The translations under genes were made by a program, and so were the position numbers. Below, piece after piece: positions 52,615 through 61,425 of a stretch of 64,000 nucleotides of DNA. Within the stretch, counting starts at the first letter, position 1. Each line of letters begins with the position of its first letter. Origin of the DNA: Flavobacterium hydrophilum (GTDB lineage Bacteria > Bacteroidota > Bacteroidia > Flavobacteriales > Flavobacteriaceae); assembly GCF_003202405.1 (NCBI RefSeq), contig NZ_QJHL01000004.1, forward strand, positions 248,001 to 312,000, in the 5' to 3' direction. The notes under the pieces were generated by a model that saw only the letters and a list, made by a program, of their open reading frames with translations, was not told the DNA's origin and searched no databases.

Positions 52615-53169
52615 TTATTTTTGAGAATCAGGAATAAAATCAAGTGCAATCGAATTCATACAATAACGTTTTCCGGTTGGTGCAGGACCATCATCAAATA
52701 AATGGCCTAAATGTCCGTCACATCTTCCGCAGAGCGCTTCGATTCTTTCCATTCCAAGTGAATTGTCATTTTTGTAAACAACGCTTTTTTTATTGTCTTG
52801 TTCAAAAAAGCTTGGCCATCCACAACTGCTTGCAAATTTTGTGGTTGATCTAAAAAGTTTATTTCCGCATGAAGCGCAGTAATAAGTTCCTTTTTCATTG
52901 ATATTCCAATATTTGCCTGTAAATGGTCTTTCAGTATCGGCTTCGCGCATTACTGCATAAACATCTTCTGGTAATACTTTTTTCCATTCAGAGTCGCTTA
53001 CATTTAATTTAGTTGTAGCTGTATTTGAATAATAAGGATTTCCGGGTTTGTTGATTTTGTTTTCTACAGCCCTATATTCAGATTCTTTTTTTGTGTTTTG
53101 CCCACAAGCCTGTAAAATAAAAAGCGGAATTAAAAAACAAATGCTAAAAATTATATTTTTTGTTTTCAT
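52615..53169 (-). CDS. msrB: Peptide-methionine (R)-S-oxide reductase MsrB, lipoprotein
   Basis: 184 residues. The signal FLIPLFILQACGQ ends in a lipobox with Cys22, so it is anchored to a membrane. The MsrB domain has the zinc pairs YCASCGNKL and CGRCDGHLGHLFDDGP, and the catalytic Cys in KRYCMNSIALDF near the C-terminus. It acts on the R-sulfoxide while MsrA acts on the S-form. It is the first gene of the msrB-msrA operon. Confidence 0.95.
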   Translation of the reverse strand: MKTKNIIFSICFLIPLFILQACGQNTKKESEYRAVENKINKPGNPYYSNTATTKLNVSDSEWKKVLPEDVYAVMREADTERPFTGKYWNINEKGTYYCASCGNKLFRSTTKFASSCGWPSFFEQDNKKSVVYKNDNSLGMERIEALCGRCDGHLGHLFDDGPAPTGKRYCMNSIALDFIPDSQK

Positions 53170-53195
53170 GTTTTAAGATGTGTTAATCTGCATTT

Positions 53196-53203
53196 CAAAG
53201 TTA
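53196..53203 (-). promoter_or_regulatory. Possible -7 element for msrB-msrA
   Basis: On the - strand this reads TAACTTTG, a TAnnTTTG match about 26 bases before the msrB start. No clear -33 box. The 297 bases between msrB and idi hold divergent promoters only and no gene. Confidence 0.4.
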
Positions 53204-53441
53204 CAATGAGATTTCTTGTAAAAAATACATATAACCTATTATTCAGATATATTTAAGTGTGTTTTAACTTTTTATTTATTTACGTAAAAGGTAAAGTTGC
53301 AGATTTTATCTATGATTTTTAAAGGTTTTTTTATTAAAAACAAAATTGCAAATTGTTGTAAATCTGGCAAATATGATAAAATCTGGCTTAGTTAAACTTT
53401 TCACAATCTTTTCTGAGATTTTTAAGCCATTTCTTTTTTCG

Positions 53442-53449
53442 TATTTTTG
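53442..53449 (+). promoter_or_regulatory. Possible -7 element for idi
   Basis: TATTTTTG fits TAnnTTTG, 17 bases before the idi ATG, which would give a very short leader. No clear -33 element is seen. Confidence 0.4.
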
Positions 53450-53466
53450 TTACATCAACACGCCTT

Positions 53467-53994
53467 ATGATAGAAGAAAACGTAATATTAGTTAATCAAA
53501 ATGACGAGCAGATTGGCTTAATGCCAAAGTTAGAAGCACATGAAAAAGCAGTTTTGCATCGGGCTTTTTCAGTTTTTATTTTAAATAGTAAAAATGAAAT
53601 AATGTTGCAGCAACGTGCACATCAGAAATATCACTCACCTTTACTCTGGACAAATACTTGTTGCAGTCATCAACGTGAAGGTGAGTCAAATATAGAAGCC
53701 GGCACCCGAAGATTGTTTGAAGAAATGGGTTTTAGGGCTGAATTAAAAGAGCTTTTTCATTTTATATACAAAGCGCCTTTTGATAATGGTCTGACTGAAC
53801 ATGAACTTGATCATGTCATGATTGGATACTACAACGAAAGTCCTGCTGTCAACTTAGATGAGGTTGAAGACTGGAAATGGATGAAGATTGAAGATATAAA
53901 AGCAGATATTGAAAAACAGCCTGAAATTTATACTGTTTGGTTTAAAATAATATTTGATGAATTTTATCATTATTTAGAAGACCACAAATTATAA
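53467..53994 (+). CDS. idi: Isopentenyl-diphosphate delta-isomerase, type 1
   Basis: 175-residue Nudix-fold enzyme that interconverts IPP and DMAPP for isoprenoids. The metal and catalytic sites are in LWTNTCCSHQREGESNIEAG (catalytic Cys, His, Glu) and RLFEEMGFRAELKELFHFIY. LTEHELDHVMIGYY holds the second catalytic acidic pair. Length is typical of the type 1 enzyme. It heads a run with the QueD-like and Bcp genes at spacings of 24 and 3 bases. Confidence 0.95.
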   Translation: MIEENVILVNQNDEQIGLMPKLEAHEKAVLHRAFSVFILNSKNEIMLQQRAHQKYHSPLLWTNTCCSHQREGESNIEAGTRRLFEEMGFRAELKELFHFIYKAPFDNGLTEHELDHVMIGYYNESPAVNLDEVEDWKWMKIEDIKADIEKQPEIYTVWFKIIFDEFYHYLEDHKL

Positions 53995-54018
53995 GAAAAC
54001 CTACTAACGAAAACCTAA

Positions 54019-54429
54019 ATGAGAGTAACCATATCCAGAAAAGCGCATTTTAATGCTGCACATCGATTGCACAGGAAAGATTGGACATCTGAAAAGAACG
54101 ATTTAGTTTTTGGAAAATGTAATAATCCCAATTTTCATGGTCATAATTATGGTTTAACAGTAAGTGTTACAGGAAAAATTGACCCGGAAACTGGTTTTGT
54201 TTTAGATGTGAAAGTATTAGCGGATATTATACTCGAAGAAGTGGAAATTCCGTTTGATCACAAAAACCTGAATCTGGATGTTCCGGAATTTCAGGATTTG
54301 AATCCAACTGCAGAAAATATTGCTGTTGTGATATGGAATAAAATTAGAAAAAGAATTCAATCCGATTTTGATTTAGAAGTCGTTTTGAATGAAACAGACC
54401 GCAATTTTGTAACTTATAAAGGAGAATAA
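54019..54429 (+). CDS. queD: 6-carboxy/6-pyruvoyl-tetrahydropterin synthase family protein (QueD-like)
   Basis: 136 residues. Zinc ligands are in FNAAHRLH (His near 15-17) and NFHGHNYGL (two His, about 39-43), with the preceding Cys in GKCNNPNF. The C-terminal NETDRNFVTY carries the conserved Glu. It would make carboxytetrahydropterin for queuosine or a tetrahydropterin; no other queuosine genes are here, so the choice is by family frequency. Confidence 0.88.
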   Translation: MRVTISRKAHFNAAHRLHRKDWTSEKNDLVFGKCNNPNFHGHNYGLTVSVTGKIDPETGFVLDVKVLADIILEEVEIPFDHKNLNLDVPEFQDLNPTAENIAVVIWNKIRKRIQSDFDLEVVLNETDRNFVTYKGE

Positions 54430-54432
54430 AGA

Positions 54433-54891
54433 ATGTCGTTAAAAATAGGGGATATAGTTCCGAATTTTACTGTAAAAGATAGTCATGGTGAAGTTTTTGA
54501 AAGCCAAAGTGTTTTGGGACGAAAGCCGCTTGTGATTTATTTTTACCCAAAAGATAACACGCCTGGTTGTACTACCGAAGCATGCAGTTTTAGGGATCAA
54601 TATGAAGATTTTAAGGATTTAGGAGCTGAAGTAATTGGAATTAGCAGTGATAGTGTAAAATCGCATCACAAATTTGCCAAAAAACATGAGTTACCATTTA
54701 TTTTATTATCAGATGAAGATAAGAAGTTGAGACATCTTTTTGGGGTTAAAAATAATTTATTCGGACTTTTACCAGGAAGGGTCACGTATATTATTGACAG
54801 GAATGGCGTGGTAATATTGATTTTTGATAGTATAAATGCTGCCAGCCATATACCAAAAGCTTTGGAAACAATTAAGGAATTAGTATTGTAG
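54433..54891 (+). CDS. bcp: Thioredoxin-dependent peroxiredoxin (Bcp)
   Basis: 152-residue peroxiredoxin of the Bcp/PrxQ type that reduces hydroperoxides. YFYPKDNTPGCTTEACSFRD holds the peroxidatic Cys (about 46) and a resolving Cys five residues later. VIGISSDSVKSHHKFAKKH and RVTYIIDRNGVV are usual Bcp blocks. It starts 3 bases after the QueD-like stop. Confidence 0.95.
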   Translation: MSLKIGDIVPNFTVKDSHGEVFESQSVLGRKPLVIYFYPKDNTPGCTTEACSFRDQYEDFKDLGAEVIGISSDSVKSHHKFAKKHELPFILLSDEDKKLRHLFGVKNNLFGLLPGRVTYIIDRNGVVILIFDSINAASHIPKALETIKELVL

Positions 54892-54950
54892 ATTAGCAAA
54901 TTTGAATTATTGGAAGATTAAATTAAGATATTAGCCAAAAAATAAAACGT

Positions 54951-55919
54951 ATGAAACTAAAAGCTTACCCTTTACAATTTGAACCGATTTTAAAAGAAAG
55001 AATCTGGGGAGGAGAAAAACTGAAAACTATTCTTAACAAGCCGATTGTTTCAAAAATTACTGGAGAAAGCTGGGAATTGTCGACTGTAGAAGGAGATGTA
55101 AGTATTGTAGTAAATGGAGATTTGAAAGGAAAGTCTTTAGTGGAGCTGATAGATCAACAGCCGAATGAAATTTTGGGAACTAAGGTCTATGAACGTTTTG
55201 GGAAGCAGTTTCCTTTACTTTTTAAATATTTAGATGCACGCGAAGATCTTTCAATTCAGGTTCATCCAAACGATAAATTAGCCAAAGAAAGACATAATTC
55301 TTTTGGTAAAACCGAAATGTGGTTTGTAACACAAGCTGATGCTGATGCAAGAATTATTGTTGGTTTTAAAGAAGATTCAAGTAAAGAGGAATATTTAGAG
55401 CATTTAAATGGTAAAACTTTGGTTTCTATTTTAGACGATGTAAAAGCTAAAGCTGGTGATGTATTCTTTTTGGAAACAGGAACTGTTCATGCTATTGGTG
55501 CTGGATTAGTAGTTGCCGAAATTCAGCAAACATCTGATATAACATATCGTTTGTATGACTTTGATCGCAAAGATGCACAGGGAAATACGAGAGAATTACA
55601 TGTTGATTTGGCACTTGATGCAATTAACTATAATAAAGTAAATACGCAAAAAAAATACGAAACAAAAGCAAATACATCAAATGTAGTAGTAGATTGTCCT
55701 TATTTTACAACCAATTTTATTCCATTAGAAAATAAAGTTGAGGTTTCTAAATCCGGAGAAACATTTACGGTTTATATGTGTATCGAAGGAAGTTTTGAAA
55801 TTGAATACGACGGTTTTAAGCAATCGTATAAAAAAGGAGATACAGTTTTGGTGCCTGCTGAGATAAATGCATTTGTTTTGAATGGAAATGCTTCAATTTT
55901 AGAAATTTACATTTCTTAA
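54951..55919 (+). CDS. manA: Mannose-6-phosphate isomerase, class I
   Basis: 322 residues, the short bacterial ManA form. LQFEPILKERIWGGEKLKTI is the usual opening. Zinc ligands lie in SIQVHPNDKLA and KTEMWFV (about 102-123), and in TVHAIGAGLVVAEIQQTSDI. A C-terminal cupin (YKKGDTVLVPAEINAFVL) completes it. It links fructose-6-P and mannose-6-P and may feed GDP-mannose/fucose for surface glycans. Confidence 0.94.
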   Translation: MKLKAYPLQFEPILKERIWGGEKLKTILNKPIVSKITGESWELSTVEGDVSIVVNGDLKGKSLVELIDQQPNEILGTKVYERFGKQFPLLFKYLDAREDLSIQVHPNDKLAKERHNSFGKTEMWFVTQADADARIIVGFKEDSSKEEYLEHLNGKTLVSILDDVKAKAGDVFFLETGTVHAIGAGLVVAEIQQTSDITYRLYDFDRKDAQGNTRELHVDLALDAINYNKVNTQKKYETKANTSNVVVDCPYFTTNFIPLENKVEVSKSGETFTVYMCIEGSFEIEYDGFKQSYKKGDTVLVPAEINAFVLNGNASILEIYIS

Positions 55920-55941
55920 CATATATTCTAAACATTATGCG

Positions 55942-55949
55942 TACTTTTG
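55942..55949 (+). promoter_or_regulatory. Possible -7 element for the small helical protein gene
   Basis: TACTTTTG fits TAnnTTTG, 26 bases before the ATG at 55976. No clear -33 TTTG at the right distance. Confidence 0.4.
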
Positions 55950-55975
55950 CAAACGCAAATTAAAATTATAATAAA

Positions 55976-56242
55976 ATGGCAAACGTTAAAAATTTAAAGA
56001 AAGACATCAATTTCGTATTAGGAGATATTATTGAGGCAGTTTATTTGTTTGAGATGTCTACAACAGGAAATCCTACACCGGAAACGAATGCTTTGGTTGA
56101 TGAAGCTATTAATGCTTTTGATACTTTGATCACAAAAGTTAATGCTAAAAATGTTGAAAACAAAAAAGCACACTTCAAGCAAATCAATGTTGAATTAGAA
56201 CAAACTGCTAATCAATTGATTGCTAAAATCAACGAATTGTAA
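55976..56242 (+). CDS. Conserved small helical protein, function unknown
   Basis: 88 residues, soluble, probably all helical (KDINFVLGDIIEAVYLFEMS, EAINAFDTLITKVNAKNVE, then a C-terminal helix QINVELEQTANQLIAKINEL). Low in Cys and Trp. I recall close relatives in other Flavobacterium species, often next to this tRNA-Thr, but no named function. It has its own promoter-like element and is not coupled to manA. Confidence 0.8.
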   Translation: MANVKNLKKDINFVLGDIIEAVYLFEMSTTGNPTPETNALVDEAINAFDTLITKVNAKNVENKKAHFKQINVELEQTANQLIAKINEL

Positions 56243-56274
56243 GCAAAAAAAAAGTATAAAAAGTTCAAATATAT

Positions 56275-56305
56275 TTTGGAAAAACCAAAAACCGCCTTAT
56301 ATTTG
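56275..56305 (+). promoter_or_regulatory. Bacteroidota-type promoter of tRNA-Thr copy 1
   Basis: TTTG at 56275-56278 and TATATTTG at 56298-56305, 19 bases apart, match the -33 TTTG and -7 TAnnTTTG consensus. This is the best promoter match in the window. The transcript would start just before the tRNA. Confidence 0.7.
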
Positions 56306-56320
56306 CACCCGTAATGAGTC

Positions 56321-56394
56321 GCCAGCGTAGCTCAGTTGGCTAGAGCAGCTGATTTGTAATCAGCAGGTCGTGGGTTCGAGTCCCTCCGCCGGCT
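56321..56394 (+). tRNA. tRNA-Thr (anticodon TGT), copy 1
   Basis: 74 bases fold into a full cloverleaf: D arm GCTC/GAGC, anticodon stem GCTGA/TCAGC with loop TTTGTAA, so the anticodon is TGT (Thr, ACA codons), and T loop TTCGAGT. CCA is not encoded. Two weak points: A-C at acceptor pair 4 (56324/56390) and T-T in the T stem (56371/56385). Both recur in copy 2, so the gene is probably functional. Confidence 0.93.
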
Positions 56395-56408
56395 CAACAA
56401 AAAAGAAG

Positions 56409-56432
56409 CCATCACTTTTGTGATGGTTTTTT
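56409..56432 (+). terminator. Terminator of tRNA-Thr copy 1
   Basis: CCATCAC (56409-56415), TTTT loop, GTGATGG (56420-56426), then T6. A near-identical hairpin follows copy 2. Confidence 0.8.
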
Positions 56433-56503
56433 CCGTTATAATGAAGGGCAGTCTTATTTTTGGAACTTAAAAACCGCTAATAAATGTGCTTTAATGAGTC
56501 GTC

Positions 56504-56577
56504 GCCAGCGTAGCTCAGTTGGCTAGAGCAGCTGATTTGTAATCAGCAGGTCGTGGGTTCGAGTCCCTCCGCCGGCT
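56504..56577 (+). tRNA. tRNA-Thr (anticodon TGT), copy 2
   Basis: Identical over all 74 bases to the copy 183 bases upstream, including the same two stem mismatches. The promoter in front keeps the -33 TTG (56460-56462) but its -7 region reads TAAATGTG, one base off consensus, so it may be weaker. Its own terminator follows. Identity of both copies points to a recent duplication or gene conversion. Confidence 0.93.
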
Positions 56578-56585
56578 CAAAAAAA

Positions 56586-56610
56586 CCATCACAAAGTGAT
56601 GGTTTTTTTT
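56586..56610 (+). terminator. Terminator of tRNA-Thr copy 2
   Basis: CCATCAC (56586-56592), AAA loop, GTGATGG (56596-56602), then T8. The stem is identical to that after copy 1; the loop differs. Confidence 0.8.
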
Positions 56611-56687
56611 TGGGGAATAAATTCGAGTTTTGCAAAAATCAAGGATCGACCCAAAACTTGTGAATTAGTAAAAAATAAGTATAAAAA

Positions 56688-56716
56688 AAGCGCCCCGATT
56701 ATAATTTAGGACGCTT
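56688..56716 (-). terminator. Terminator of polA
   Basis: On the - strand AAGCGTCC pairs with GGGCGCTT (one mismatch) across a 13-base loop, followed by TTTTTTT. Next to it, at 56720-56736, lies a run of 17 T on the + strand. Confidence 0.6.
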
Positions 56717-56746
56717 CTGTTTTTTTTTTTTTTTTTAGTTAATGTT

Positions 56747-59587
56747 TTAATGCGCTTCTAACCAATCTTTGCCCAATCCTAATTCAACCTCCAAAGGAAC
56801 TGCCATTTTAAAAGCATTTTCCATTTCGTGCTTGATCATTGGTTGGATTTTTTCGAGTTCATCATTGTGAACATCGAATACAAGCTCATCATGTACCTGA
56901 AGTAGCATTTTTGATTTCCAGTTTTCTTCCTGAAGTTTTTTATGTATATTGATCATTGCGATTTTAATCACATCTGCAGCGCTTCCTTGAATTGGAGCGT
57001 TAACGGCATTTCTTTCAGCAGCGCTTCTTACTACGGCGTTTGCAGAGTTTATATCTTTTAAGTAGCGACGACGTCCTAAAATAGTTTGTACGTAGCCGTT
57101 TTCACGGGCAAATTCAACCTGGTCTGAGATGTATGATTTCAATCTTGGATAAGTGTTGTAATAAGCTTCTATCAAAGCTGCACTTTCGCTTCTTGATAAT
57201 GAAGTCTGATTGCTTAATCCAAAAGCGGAAACACCGTATATAATTCCAAAGTTTACAGTTTTTGCATTGCTTCTTTGTTCTCTGGAAACTTCATCCAATG
57301 GCACATTAAATACTTTTGCTGCTGTTGCTTTGTGAATATCTTCTCCATCCTGAAACGCTTTAATCATATTTTCTTCACCGCTTAAAGCTGCAATGATTCT
57401 TAATTCTATTTGCGAATAATCCGCAGAGATTAAAGTATGGTTTTCATCACGGGCGACAAAAGCTTTACGAATCTGACGTCCTCTTTCAGTACGAATTGGA
57501 ATATTCTGCAAGTTTGGATTGTTTGAACTCAAACGACCTGTTGCTGCAACTGTTTGCATATAATCAGTGTGAACGCGCAGTGTTTTTTTATCAACTTGTT
57601 CAGGTAAAGCCAAAATATAAGTGCTTTGTAGTTTTACCATCTGTCGCCAGTCTAAAATTTCTTTTACGATTGGGTTGTCATTGGCTAAATAGGTCAAAAC
57701 TTCTTCGCCGGTAGCATACTGGCCAGTTTTGGTTTTCTTTTGTTTAGCACCTCCAATTTTAAGTTTGTCGAATAATATATCGCCTAATTGTTTTGGCGAA
57801 GCTAAATTGAATTTTTCGCCTGCAGTTTCGTAAATGTTTTGTTCTAAAGTTTTGATTTCAACATCCATTTCTTTTGACATAGCACTTAAAAATTCAACAT
57901 CCAGACGAATTCCTTCTGTTTCCATTGCTGCTAAAACACTTACCAACGGAATCTCGATGTCTTCAAACAGTTTTTTTGTTTCTGTTTTATCTAATTCGGT
58001 TGTAAATATTTCTTTTAATTGTAAAGTCACATCGGCATCTTCTGCAGCATATTCCTTGATTTCTTCAAGTGCAACATCACGCATTGATATTTGATTTTTA
58101 CCTTTTTTTCCAATTAAAGTTTCAATTGATTTTGGAGAATATTTTAAATACGTTTCGGCTAAAATATCCATATTGTGGCGCATATCAGGATTGATCAGAT
58201 AATGCGCAATCATAGTATCAAAAAGTTTTCCTTTTACAATAACGCCATAATTAGAAAGGATTTTTAAATCATATTTTAAATTCTGACCAATTTTTTCAAT
58301 GTTTTCATTCTCAAAAAAAGGTCTGAATTTGTCGATCAGAACCTGAGCTTCTTCCTGGCTTTCCGGAAACGGAACATAATATCCTTTTCCTTTTTCATAA
58401 GAAAATGAAATCCCCACTAATTCAGCATGTAAAGCATCTAAGCCAGTGGTTTCGGTGTCAAAACAAACAGAATCTTGTTTTAGTAAATTTTGCAAAAGCA
58501 ATTTTATTCCTAAATCACCTTCTATCGCCTGATAGGAGTGAGGAGTGTTTTCTAAAGTACTATAAAACGAAGTTCTTACATCTTCTGTATTTTCTTCGGT
58601 GCTTCCTCCTCCAAAAAGATCAAATTGATCTTCATTTTTAGGCTGTGGTTTTTTATATAATTTAATGTCCGGAGTAGCTTCAGCTAATGTATTTCCGCCT
58701 CCGACTTTAAATAAATTGTCAAATTGTTCAGCCATTCTTCTAAATTCCAATTCCTGAAAAATAGCATCGGTTTTTTCGATATCTGGACGAGATAATTCGT
58801 AATCGTCTTCATTAAAAACAACATCGCAATCGCAAATAATGGTTGCCAGTTTTTTAGATAAAATTCCTTTTTCCTTATTGGCTTCAATGTTTTCTTTCAT
58901 TTTGCCTTTCAGTAAATGAGTGTTTTCTAGAAGGTTTTCCATTGTGCCAAATTCTTTCAGGAATTTTTTAGCAGTAACTTCTCCAACACCAGGAAGTCCC
59001 GGAATATTATCTACAGCATCACCCATCATTCCAAGAAAGTCAATTACCTGCTCAGGTCTTTCAATTTCAAATTTTGCCAAAACTTCAGGTATTCCCCAAA
59101 TCTCGATTCCGTTACCCATTCGGGCTGGTTTGTACATGAAAATATTTTCAGAAACTAATTGGGCAAAATCCTTATCAGGCGTTACCATAAATACTTTGTA
59201 GTTTTGTTTTTCAGCTTGTTTGGCTATTGTTCCAATTAAATCATCGGCTTCGCAGCCGGCAATTTCAATAATCGGAATATGCATGGCTCTCAGTAAATCC
59301 TGAATGTATGGAATCGCAATTTTAATCGCCTCAGGAGTTGCATCACGATTAGCTTTATAGTCAGAAAACATTTCTGTTCTAACATGGCTTCCTTCTTTGT
59401 CAAAAGCAACGGCTAAATGATCCGGTTTTTCACGTTTAATAACATCTAAAAGGGAGTTCATAAAACCCATAATGGCAGATGTATCCATTCCTTTAGAATT
59501 GATTCTCGGATTTTTTATAAAGGCATAATAACCGCGAAAAATTAAAGCGTAGGCGTCTAGAAGAAAAAGGCGTTTTTGAGTTGACAT
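56747..59587 (-). CDS. polA: DNA polymerase I
   Basis: 946 residues with three domains: the 5'-3' exonuclease (1-290; LLDAYALIFRGYYAFI, PGVGEVTAKKFL), a 3'-5' exonuclease with its active-site residues intact (CFDTETTGLDALHAELVGIS, NLKYDLKI, YAAEDADV), and the polymerase (DYSQIELRIIAALSG, RSNAKTVNFGIIYGVSAFGL, LLQVHDELVFDVH). Proofreading should therefore be active, unlike in Thermus. It works in repair and Okazaki fragment processing. A terminator lies just past its end. Confidence 0.97.
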   Translation of the reverse strand: MSTQKRLFLLDAYALIFRGYYAFIKNPRINSKGMDTSAIMGFMNSLLDVIKREKPDHLAVAFDKEGSHVRTEMFSDYKANRDATPEAIKIAIPYIQDLLRAMHIPIIEIAGCEADDLIGTIAKQAEKQNYKVFMVTPDKDFAQLVSENIFMYKPARMGNGIEIWGIPEVLAKFEIERPEQVIDFLGMMGDAVDNIPGLPGVGEVTAKKFLKEFGTMENLLENTHLLKGKMKENIEANKEKGILSKKLATIICDCDVVFNEDDYELSRPDIEKTDAIFQELEFRRMAEQFDNLFKVGGGNTLAEATPDIKLYKKPQPKNEDQFDLFGGGSTEENTEDVRTSFYSTLENTPHSYQAIEGDLGIKLLLQNLLKQDSVCFDTETTGLDALHAELVGISFSYEKGKGYYVPFPESQEEAQVLIDKFRPFFENENIEKIGQNLKYDLKILSNYGVIVKGKLFDTMIAHYLINPDMRHNMDILAETYLKYSPKSIETLIGKKGKNQISMRDVALEEIKEYAAEDADVTLQLKEIFTTELDKTETKKLFEDIEIPLVSVLAAMETEGIRLDVEFLSAMSKEMDVEIKTLEQNIYETAGEKFNLASPKQLGDILFDKLKIGGAKQKKTKTGQYATGEEVLTYLANDNPIVKEILDWRQMVKLQSTYILALPEQVDKKTLRVHTDYMQTVAATGRLSSNNPNLQNIPIRTERGRQIRKAFVARDENHTLISADYSQIELRIIAALSGEENMIKAFQDGEDIHKATAAKVFNVPLDEVSREQRSNAKTVNFGIIYGVSAFGLSNQTSLSRSESAALIEAYYNTYPRLKSYISDQVEFARENGYVQTILGRRRYLKDINSANAVVRSAAERNAVNAPIQGSAADVIKIAMINIHKKLQEENWKSKMLLQVHDELVFDVHNDELEKIQPMIKHEMENAFKMAVPLEVELGLGKDWLEAH

Positions 59588-59784
59588 AGAAAAAATATTA
59601 GTGTGTAAAAATAAACAATTGGGTTTTAAAAAACAGTTTGTTATTTGAAATTATCTTGAGCTTTGGCAGTTAATTTAAATATTGAAATTAATTTTATTAA
59701 ATCACTTCACATTCTAGTTAAAATTTTGATAATAGAAAGCGGTAAAATTTTCATTCTTTGTTACTTTGTTTAAAACTGTAAATA

Positions 59785-61020
59785 ATGATCCTTCGTTTTG
59801 TAATTCTGTGTGCCCTTTTTTTGTTTATTGAGTTCTATTCATATCAGGCCTTCCGTACCTTAATCAAATTGAGATGGGTTTTGGTTAGTTATCAAATTAT
59901 AAGTTTAGTGCTTTTAATTTTTATCATCTATTCGTTTACGCATTTTGACCGTTCTGTTGGGCAAACGAAACAGTTCATGTTTACAACAGGTTTAATGCTG
60001 TTGGTTTATGTGCCTAAAATTGTTCTTACCCTGATTATGTTTGGAGAGGATATTTTTAGAGTAGGAGCTAGTATTTTAAATTATTTTATGTACAATACTC
60101 CGAGGAAAGAAATAATGCCAGATCGTAGAAGGTTTATTAGTCAATTGGCTTTGGGTTTGGCAGCAGTTCCGTTTTTATCTTTGATTTACGGAATATTTGA
60201 GGGAAAATATAACTTTAAAGTGTTTAAGCAAACGATTTTTTTTCCTGATTTACCGGATGCTTTTGATGGATTTAAAATTACCCAGATTTCAGATGTACAC
60301 AGCGGTAGTTTTGATAACCCGGAAAAAATAAATTACGCTATTGATCTTATTAATGAACAGGAATCAGACATGATTTTGTTTACCGGGGACATTGTTAATA
60401 CGCATGCTAAAGAAATGCATCCCTGGATAGATTCTTTTAACCGAATAAAAGAGTATAAATATGGAAAATTCTCGGTTTTAGGGAATCATGATTATGGGGA
60501 ATATGTTAGCTGGCCTTCTGAAAAACAAAAGGATGAAAACTTTCAGGAAATTAAAAAGCTTTATGGGCAAATCGGATTTAAATTAATGCTGAATGAGCAT
60601 GCTTATATTCAAAAAGGGCATGATAAAATTGCTTTGATTGGAGTAGAGAACTGGGGGGTGAATTTTAAGAAAGCTGGAGATTTAAATAAAGCTTCTGCTG
60701 AAGTTGCTCACGAGGATTTTAAAATCTTAATGAGCCACGATCCGAGTCATTGGGATGCGGAAATTAAAGACCATCCTAAAAACTTTCACTTAACATTATC
60801 AGGACATACGCATGGAATGCAGTTTGGTGTTGAAATCCCGGGTTATTTTAAATGGAGTCTGGCGCAATATATTTATAAGCAATGGGCTGGATTGTATGAA
60901 AATGTTGGAAGATACGTTTATGTTAACAGAGGCTTTGGTTTTCATGCTTATCCTGGAAGAGTTGGAATCATGCCTGAAATCACCGTTATTGAACTAAAAA
61001 AAGGTAACAATGTGGCTTAA
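59785..61020 (+). CDS. Membrane-bound metallophosphoesterase
   Basis: 411 residues. Four N-terminal membrane helices (about 1-100), RRRFISQLALGLAAVPFLSL, then a calcineurin-like phosphoesterase domain from about 155 with all metal motifs: ITQISDVHSG, FTGDIVN, VLGNHDYG, and LTLSGHTHGMQFG. The build resembles YkuE/LpxH-like enzymes; family members cleave lipid phosphates or nucleotides. The exact substrate is unknown. It stands divergent from polA. Confidence 0.9.
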   Translation: MILRFVILCALFLFIEFYSYQAFRTLIKLRWVLVSYQIISLVLLIFIIYSFTHFDRSVGQTKQFMFTTGLMLLVYVPKIVLTLIMFGEDIFRVGASILNYFMYNTPRKEIMPDRRRFISQLALGLAAVPFLSLIYGIFEGKYNFKVFKQTIFFPDLPDAFDGFKITQISDVHSGSFDNPEKINYAIDLINEQESDMILFTGDIVNTHAKEMHPWIDSFNRIKEYKYGKFSVLGNHDYGEYVSWPSEKQKDENFQEIKKLYGQIGFKLMLNEHAYIQKGHDKIALIGVENWGVNFKKAGDLNKASAEVAHEDFKILMSHDPSHWDAEIKDHPKNFHLTLSGHTHGMQFGVEIPGYFKWSLAQYIYKQWAGLYENVGRYVYVNRGFGFHAYPGRVGIMPEITVIELKKGNNVA

Positions 61021-61034
61021 TTCGGTAAAAATGC

Positions 61035-61042
61035 TACATTTG
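61035..61042 (+). promoter_or_regulatory. Possible -7 element for the thioredoxin-fold gene
   Basis: TACATTTG fits TAnnTTTG, 52 bases before the ATG. No clear -33 box. Confidence 0.35.
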
Positions 61043-61094
61043 TATAATGGTAATCTCTTTTTGTAGATTTAAAAATATTTAAATTTTTGGTTTT

Positions 61095-61397
61095 ATGTCA
61101 AAATTTGGAGAACTAATAAATGCTCAGGTACCTGTGTTAATTGATTTTTACACAGACTGGAATGAATCGTCAGTTTCTATGCATCCTGTGATTAAGGATG
61201 TTGCGGCCGCGCTTGGTGATAAAGCCAAGGTTATTAAAATTGATGTTGATAAAAATCAGGAATTAGCCGAGGCTTTGCGTATTAAGGGTCTTCCTACGCT
61301 GATGATTTATAAAGAAGGGCAAATGATCTGGAGACAATCGGGTGAATTGGATGCGAATACCATCATCGGAATTGTTCAGGAACAGTTTGGGGTGTAA
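61095..61397 (+). CDS. Thioredoxin-fold protein without the CxxC active site
   Basis: 100 residues, exactly the thioredoxin length and fold: VPVLIDFYTDWNESSVSMHP, VIKIDVDKNQELAEALRIKG, LPTLMIYKEGQMIWRQSGEL. The active-site place after Trp22 reads NESS instead of CGPC, and no Cys occurs in the protein, so it cannot act as a disulfide oxidoreductase. The cis-Pro (LPT) remains. A binding or chaperone-like role is more likely. Confidence 0.88.
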   Translation: MSKFGELINAQVPVLIDFYTDWNESSVSMHPVIKDVAAALGDKAKVIKIDVDKNQELAEALRIKGLPTLMIYKEGQMIWRQSGELDANTIIGIVQEQFGV

Positions 61398-61425
61398 TAA
61401 CTTCTTTTTTTTTGCATGTGGTTAT

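Noticed and set aside
58920..59201. 93-codon + strand frame opposite polA
   Set aside because: It is antisense to the conserved 5'-3' exonuclease domain of PolA and has no start context or motif.
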